Under the pieces are notes generated by a model. It did no database searches. It was not told where the DNA came from and saw only the letters and a list, made by a program, of their open reading frames with translations. Shown piece by piece: positions 3,097 to 6,684 of a DNA stretch of 6,684 bases; the stretch's first letter is position 1; each line of letters starts with the position of its first letter. The DNA comes from Caldora sp. SIO3E6 (GTDB taxonomy: Bacteria; Cyanobacteriota; Cyanobacteriia; Cyanobacteriales; Coleofasciculaceae): positions 1-6,684 of the forward strand of contig JAAHHL010000392.1 in assembly GCA_010672185.1 (NCBI GenBank), written 5' to 3'. The position numbers were made by a program, and so were the translations under genes.

Positions 3097-6000
3097 TTAT
3101 CTTTCATCCTGCACTACCAAATTCCACAGCACATTAATCCCCCTGCCTGTATACTCGGAATCCTGGTGCTGCTCAATCCATTGAATGAGAGCAGGGGTAA
3201 TTTCACCAGAATTCTTAACCAATTGCTTTAACACACTAGCAGCCAAGAAGCGCATAAATGTATCCTTATCTGTGAGTAGCGCTAGTAGTGCTTTATGTAC
3301 TTCCTCAGAATCCTTGCCCAATTTAACTAACGCCTCAGCAGTCTGGAGACGCATTTGTTGATCATCATGTGTGAGTAGCGCTAGTAGTGCTTTATGTACT
3401 TCCTCAGAATCCTTGCCCAATTTAACTAACGCCTCAGCAGCCTGGAGACGCATTTGTTGATCATCATGTGTGAGTAGCGCTAGTAGTGCTTTATGTACTT
3501 CCTCAGAATCCTTGCCCAATTCACCCAACGCCTCAGCAGCCAAGATGCGCATTTGTTTATCATTATCTGTGAGTAGTGCTAGTAGTGCTTGGTGTACTTC
3601 CTCTGAATCCTTGCCCAATTCACCCAACATCACAACAACCTCCATGCGCACAAGTTCATCTTCATCTGTGAGTAGCGCTAGTAGTGCTTGGTATACTTCC
3701 TCTGAATCCTTGCCCAATTCACCCAACGCCATAACAGACAAGATACGCATTGGTTTATCATTATCTGTGAGTAGCCCTAGCAATGCTTGGTGTACTTTCT
3801 CTGAATCCTTACCCAATTTAACCAACGCCTTAGCAGCCGAGATACGCATTTGTTTATCATTATCTGTGAGTAGCGCTAGCAGTGCTTGGTGTACTTCCTC
3901 TGAATCCTTACCCAATTGAGCCAATGCCCTAACAGCTTCGATACGCACCGGTTGATTCTCATCTTTGAGTAACCCTAGCAGTGCTTGGTGTACTTTCTCT
4001 GAATCCTTACCCAATTTAACCAACGCCTTAGCAGCCGAGATACGCATTTGTTTATCATTATCTGTGAGTAGCTCTAGCAGTGCTTGGTGTGATTCTTCAG
4101 AATCCTTACCCAATTTACCCAACGCCTCAACAGCCGAGATACGTACCTGTTGATTCTCATCCGCCAGTTGCTCCAGCCGCATCTCAATTACCGCCTCTTT
4201 TTCCCCCAATTTTGCCTGATATTCCCACAATTGCTCTTCTTCAACCTCATCTCCAACAGCCTTCACCAATTGCAATGCTTGTTTCTCAAACCTACTTTCA
4301 GACAAACTGCAAAGCGTCTTCATAGCCTGATAACAGATGCTTTCACCAACCAACTCATCCTCACTAGTCTCCAATGCCACCAACTGTTGCAAAATATCCT
4401 TAACCAGATCCTCATCAGCAACCTCGATATCCTCCGCCAAACAGCTACCAGCAAAGAAGAGATTACGATGCAGCCAAGGTTCATAAGCTGTATCCCGTTC
4501 TAAAATTGCCTTGAGCACCTTTGTCGCCTTTTTCGGTTTTTGCTGAGCAATCAGCAAAAGCAACACTTCTCGCCAGTGAGGATTGTGGAGATACTGCTGT
4601 ATATGCTTCAGCACTTTCTTAAAATTATTATTCTCCTGAAGGTAACGAATTTCCTCGGCTGCCAGGTACTCTTGAAAAGTCTTGTGGACAAAAGCATAAT
4701 AGTCTTGCCCTTGTTCATTTAACAAACCAGCTCGATTTTGCACTAACTGCACAAAGCGTTTAGCCTCTTCCTTGGCTTGATAAAGCTCCAACTGTTTCTG
4801 CTTAGCAATAAACTTACCTAACTTGGAAATTAGCTTATCCCGTTCAATCAGCGTACCACCTTCCTTATCCTCCGTATCCCCTTGGCAATGAATCCAATAG
4901 GCAAGGCGTTGCATCAAGCGCTCCAAGTCATCCCTGGTAAGATACTCTAATTGCCAATGCTCATCTACATCTTTCCTCTTTTCCCAATTAGTTAACAGAG
5001 TTTTCACTGCTCGGTCATAGAGTTTATAGCGCTTTCTCGGTAAATACGCTTCATAACGATGAATTAGAGCAATAATTGTCAGCAGCAGAGGATTTTGTGC
5101 CAACAGCTGAATTCTCTGCCGCTCCTCCAACGCTTCCTTAAGACTATCCTTACACCGTTGGGCTTCCTTAGGGTCACGGATGCGGCTGTTGTACCATTGT
5201 TCAATAAATAGCTGAATTCGCTCTTGGTCAAACTTTTGCAGCCAGTAGTGAGGAAATTCGGTAGTGTGGAAAAAATCCCGGCGGTAACCAGCGGGACGAG
5301 AAGTAATAATTGCTCGATTCTGCTGGAATTGTCCCAGGAAACACCTAATTTTGTCTACTATTTCTTCCCGCTTAGCTGGGTTCGCCACCTCATCTAAACC
5401 ATCTAATAAAATTAAGGCTTTTCCTTCCTTGAGCCAATGTTCAAAGAAACCTACTGGCAAGGTTGCTATGCCTAAAGTCTTTTGAGCAAACTGCTCGATA
5501 AAATCCAAAATTCCAATATCTGGCACTCGCGCTAAATCCCGAATCCGCAGTAAAATAGGTAACCAATCCACCTGTGCTGTTAATCCCAACTTTTCTGGCT
5601 GCTTCCGTGCCAACATTACGGCAAAGTAGCTCATTAAAGTAGTTTTACCAATACCAGGGTCTCCCAGGATGACTAATTTCTTAGCTGTAGTTTGATTTAA
5701 CAACTGTTCTGCAGAAAACTTTCTACCTTGCCCCCAACCAGCAGAGGGCATTAGCGTAGCGTTAGCGACGTAAGGAGCGTCAGCATTTGGATTGTATCCC
5801 TTGGGTTTTATCAGTGAATTATCACCTAAATGCTTTGCCCTTACATCAGGAATAATTGGATTGGTCGTAGCCTCTTCCTTCACTTCCGGCATAACAAAAA
5901 TTTGTTCTAGCCGCTCCGATTTTTCCTTCTCTTGCCCTTCAACGGCAATCCCGGCAAATTTAATATCATCAAAATAGATAGCCAGTTGCCGAAAATAATC

Positions 6001-6450
6001 CTCTTTGGCAACTTGAAATTTGAGATAAGTACTGGTTTTTTCGAGATAAGCTTTAGTAAATACTTCTAGCCAAGGTTCCAGCCTATCTGTTGTATATTTT
6101 CCCTTTAAATGTTCCTTAGCTACTTGCTGGAAAACTCTTACCAAATATTCAACCTTAGGAGTACCAGCATCCGTTAGGGGTTTTTGCAATTCCTGTTGAA
6201 CCGTCGTTTCCTGAAAGAAGTGCTCTAGAAACCTAGGTAGAGCATCCGGGGAGCAACGGTAAAATAAACGCTGATTCTGGGGCAGCTTTTCCTCCCATTC
6301 CTGAGTTGCCAGCAATCCCCCCTGCAAAGCCTTCTGCAAATCCGAGGGATTTAACTTACTGTTGACTTTCTCTAACAGTGCCTTCGATATATTTGCCGTT
6401 ACTGGCTTTAATGCACTCCCGCCAATCCCTGCTAATAGCTCCAAAACCAT
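3097..6450 (-). CDS. NACHT-family STAND ATPase with C-terminal HEAT repeats
   Basis: A 1117-residue soluble protein in three parts. Residues 1-200 form a mostly helical N-terminal domain that I cannot name; it ends in a segment FAGIAVEGQ...LEQIFVMPEV, followed by a low-complexity linker. Residues about 255-600 are the NACHT module: Walker A GDPGIGKTT (263-271), Walker B LLDGLDE (348-354), sensor TSRPAGY (383-389), the helical NPLLLTIIALIHR (453-465) and the FVHKTFQEYLAAEE motif (587-600). Residues about 610-760 are a helical bridge, and 763-1092 hold ten 33-residue HEAT units. STAND ATPases of this plan act as signal-triggered oligomeric switches, and many bacterial ones serve in antiphage or other conflict systems; HEAT arrays usually sense the trigger. 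That role is inference here. No separate nuclease or protease effector is visible. The ATG at 6448-6450 is the only in-frame start; AAGGA is 17 bases upstream, rather far. The stop abuts MITE C. Confidence 0.93.
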   Translation of the reverse strand: MVLELLAGIGGSALKPVTANISKALLEKVNSKLNPSDLQKALQGGLLATQEWEEKLPQNQRLFYRCSPDALPRFLEHFFQETTVQQELQKPLTDAGTPKVEYLVRVFQQVAKEHLKGKYTTDRLEPWLEVFTKAYLEKTSTYLKFQVAKEDYFRQLAIYFDDIKFAGIAVEGQEKEKSERLEQIFVMPEVKEEATTNPIIPDVRAKHLGDNSLIKPKGYNPNADAPYVANATLMPSAGWGQGRKFSAEQLLNQTTAKKLVILGDPGIGKTTLMSYFAVMLARKQPEKLGLTAQVDWLPILLRIRDLARVPDIGILDFIEQFAQKTLGIATLPVGFFEHWLKEGKALILLDGLDEVANPAKREEIVDKIRCFLGQFQQNRAIITSRPAGYRRDFFHTTEFPHYWLQKFDQERIQLFIEQWYNSRIRDPKEAQRCKDSLKEALEERQRIQLLAQNPLLLTIIALIHRYEAYLPRKRYKLYDRAVKTLLTNWEKRKDVDEHWQLEYLTRDDLERLMQRLAYWIHCQGDTEDKEGGTLIERDKLISKLGKFIAKQKQLELYQAKEEAKRFVQLVQNRAGLLNEQGQDYYAFVHKTFQEYLAAEEIRYLQENNNFKKVLKHIQQYLHNPHWREVLLLLIAQQKPKKATKVLKAILERDTAYEPWLHRNLFFAGSCLAEDIEVADEDLVKDILQQLVALETSEDELVGESICYQAMKTLCSLSESRFEKQALQLVKAVGDEVEEEQLWEYQAKLGEKEAVIEMRLEQLADENQQVRISAVEALGKLGKDSEESHQALLELLTDNDKQMRISAAKALVKLGKDSEKVHQALLGLLKDENQPVRIEAVRALAQLGKDSEEVHQALLALLTDNDKQMRISAAKALVKLGKDSEKVHQALLGLLTDNDKPMRILSVMALGELGKDSEEVYQALLALLTDEDELVRMEVVVMLGELGKDSEEVHQALLALLTDNDKQMRILAAEALGELGKDSEEVHKALLALLTHDDQQMRLQAAEALVKLGKDSEEVHKALLALLTHDDQQMRLQTAEALVKLGKDSEEVHKALLALLTDKDTFMRFLAASVLKQLVKNSGEITPALIQWIEQHQDSEYTGRGINVLWNLVVQDER
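3175..4164 (-). repeat. Ten-unit 99-bp tandem array coding HEAT repeats
   Basis: The ten units correspond to residues 763-1092 at an exact 33-residue period. The second half of each unit (LGKDSEEVHQALLALL) is almost invariant, while residues after the conserved Arg vary. Units 8 (3373-3471) and 9 (3274-3372) differ by one base (3342 versus 3441), giving Ala versus Thr. Units 2 (3967-4065) and 4 (3769-3867) differ at two silent bases and encode identical peptides, although they are not adjacent. Units 1 and 10 are the most diverged, as expected for the ends of an expanding array. Confidence 0.93.
5749..5787 (-). repeat. Interspersed repeat-like insert within the NACHT gene
   Basis: On the minus strand this reads as GCTGACGCTCC, then TACGTCGCTAACGCTACGC and TAATGC, and encodes about residues 222-234 (NADAPYVANATLM) in the linker just before the NACHT domain. 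Repeats of the GCTAACGCTACGC type are common between genes in several cyanobacteria. A small GACG/CGTC stem is present (5767-5781). The insert keeps the frame. Confidence 0.45.
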
Positions 6451-6560
6451 ACCTGATTTTTTTAGTTTCCTTAAGAACTATTATGGCTTGCTTTTCGAGG
6501 GAATAGGGAGGCTATATCATTTACAACCGGATGTGCTGTATCTCAATAATCCGAATACTT
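6451..6560. promoter_or_regulatory. Upstream region of the NACHT gene
   Basis: This 110-bp AT-rich gap must contain the NACHT promoter unless it is read from beyond the element at 6561. On the minus strand it has an AAGGA (6468-6472), 17 bases from the ATG, and an AGGT directly touching the ATG; neither is a standard ribosome site. No confident -35/-10 pair was found. The last four bases, ACTT (6557-6560), would be the target duplication of the adjoining element. Confidence 0.35.
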
Positions 6561-6684
6561 AGGGTCTGCTGAATAAGTCATTAGCTATCAGTTTTTAGCC
6601 CCAACTCCCTCTGCTAGAGCAATGCCCTTGGGTTCTCCTGGTGGTTTATGGATAGCCAAAGGCAGTTCAGGCTCAAATCCTTTC
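6561..6684 (-). mobile_element. Terminal part of a MITE A-family element or insertion sequence (cut by window)
   Basis: The terminal repeat AGGGTCTGCTGAATAAGT (6561-6578) is identical to the right ends of the two MITE A copies. Identity in inverted orientation to 997-1036 continues to about 6599, then stops. The flanking ACTT (6557-6560) fits the 4-bp duplication seen for the other copies. The interior past 6600 is not repetitive and carries an open reading frame, so this may be the autonomous parent insertion sequence. The other end is outside the window. Confidence 0.7.
6588..6684 (-). CDS. Partial ORF, possible transposase C-terminus
   Basis: The last 31 codons of an open frame enter from the right edge (KGFEPELPLAIHKPPGEPKG...AEGVGAKN) and stop at TGA (6588-6590), 10 bases inside the terminal repeat. 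Ending so close to an insertion-sequence tip is what a transposase gene does, but I do not recognise the peptide as a member of a transposase family, and a second frame is also open for 22 codons (KDLSLNCLWL...). Treat it as a location-based guess. The stop lies in the AGCTAAAAACTGATAGC segment that is shared with MITE A copy 2, so if real, that MITE retains the very end of the transposase gene. Confidence 0.35.
   Translation of the reverse strand, partial: KGFEPELPLAIHKPPGEPKGIALAEGVGAKN

Noticed and set aside
3470..4153. Long plus-strand ORFs (149 and 62 codons) rich in Ser
   Set aside because: They are the antisense of the HEAT array; the repeat periodicity keeps the frame open. The opposite strand has clear NACHT-HEAT homology and no ribosome site or family signal supports these.
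3175..4164. CRISPR-like regular repeats
   Set aside because: The 99-bp units are contiguous without spacers and encode an exact 33-residue HEAT period in an open frame.
3097..6450. Transmembrane anchor at the NACHT N-terminus (MVLELLAGIGGSALKPV...)
   Set aside because: The hydrophobic run is short and broken by Gly, Lys and Pro, so neither a signal peptide nor a membrane helix is convincing.

Overview
The window looks like accessory DNA from a cyanobacterium with a large, repeat-rich genome, probably a filamentous type. The evidence is six HIP1 octamers (GCGATCGC), short heptamer arrays, several small inverted-repeat elements, a ribbon-helix-helix antitoxin of cyanobacterial style and a long NACHT-HEAT ATPase. 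These are recognised by eye; no database was searched.

Layout, left to right. Bases 3-218 are a small non-autonomous inverted-repeat element (MITE A) inserted in an antitoxin gene; only that gene's 3' part (218-346) lies in the window. Bases 347-832 are non-coding and hold a 103-bp element (MITE B, 507-609) with a 10-bp target duplication, and a decayed end of the MITE A family (685-730). A second MITE A relative fills 833-1036. A complete 4-hydroxyphenylpyruvate dioxygenase-family gene runs leftward (1107-2291). An intact antitoxin gene runs rightward (2565-2801); its 3' half and downstream flank are a near-identical direct repeat of 218-480. A third kind of inverted-repeat element (about 2956-3096) abuts the stop codon of a leftward 1117-residue NACHT ATPase with ten 33-residue HEAT repeats (3097-6450). 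From 6561 to the right edge is one end of another member of the MITE A family, possibly a full insertion sequence with a transposase C-terminus.

The genes do not form an operon. The dioxygenase and the NACHT gene are on the minus strand but separated by the plus-strand antitoxin. What they share is a landscape shaped by small mobile elements and segmental duplication. The two most interesting proteins are the dioxygenase, which has Ile where the family's catalytic Asn is expected, as in hydroxymandelate synthases, and the NACHT protein, whose HEAT array shows very recent unit duplication. The latter would fit a diversifying sensor of a conflict or defence ATPase. Neither function is demonstrated here.
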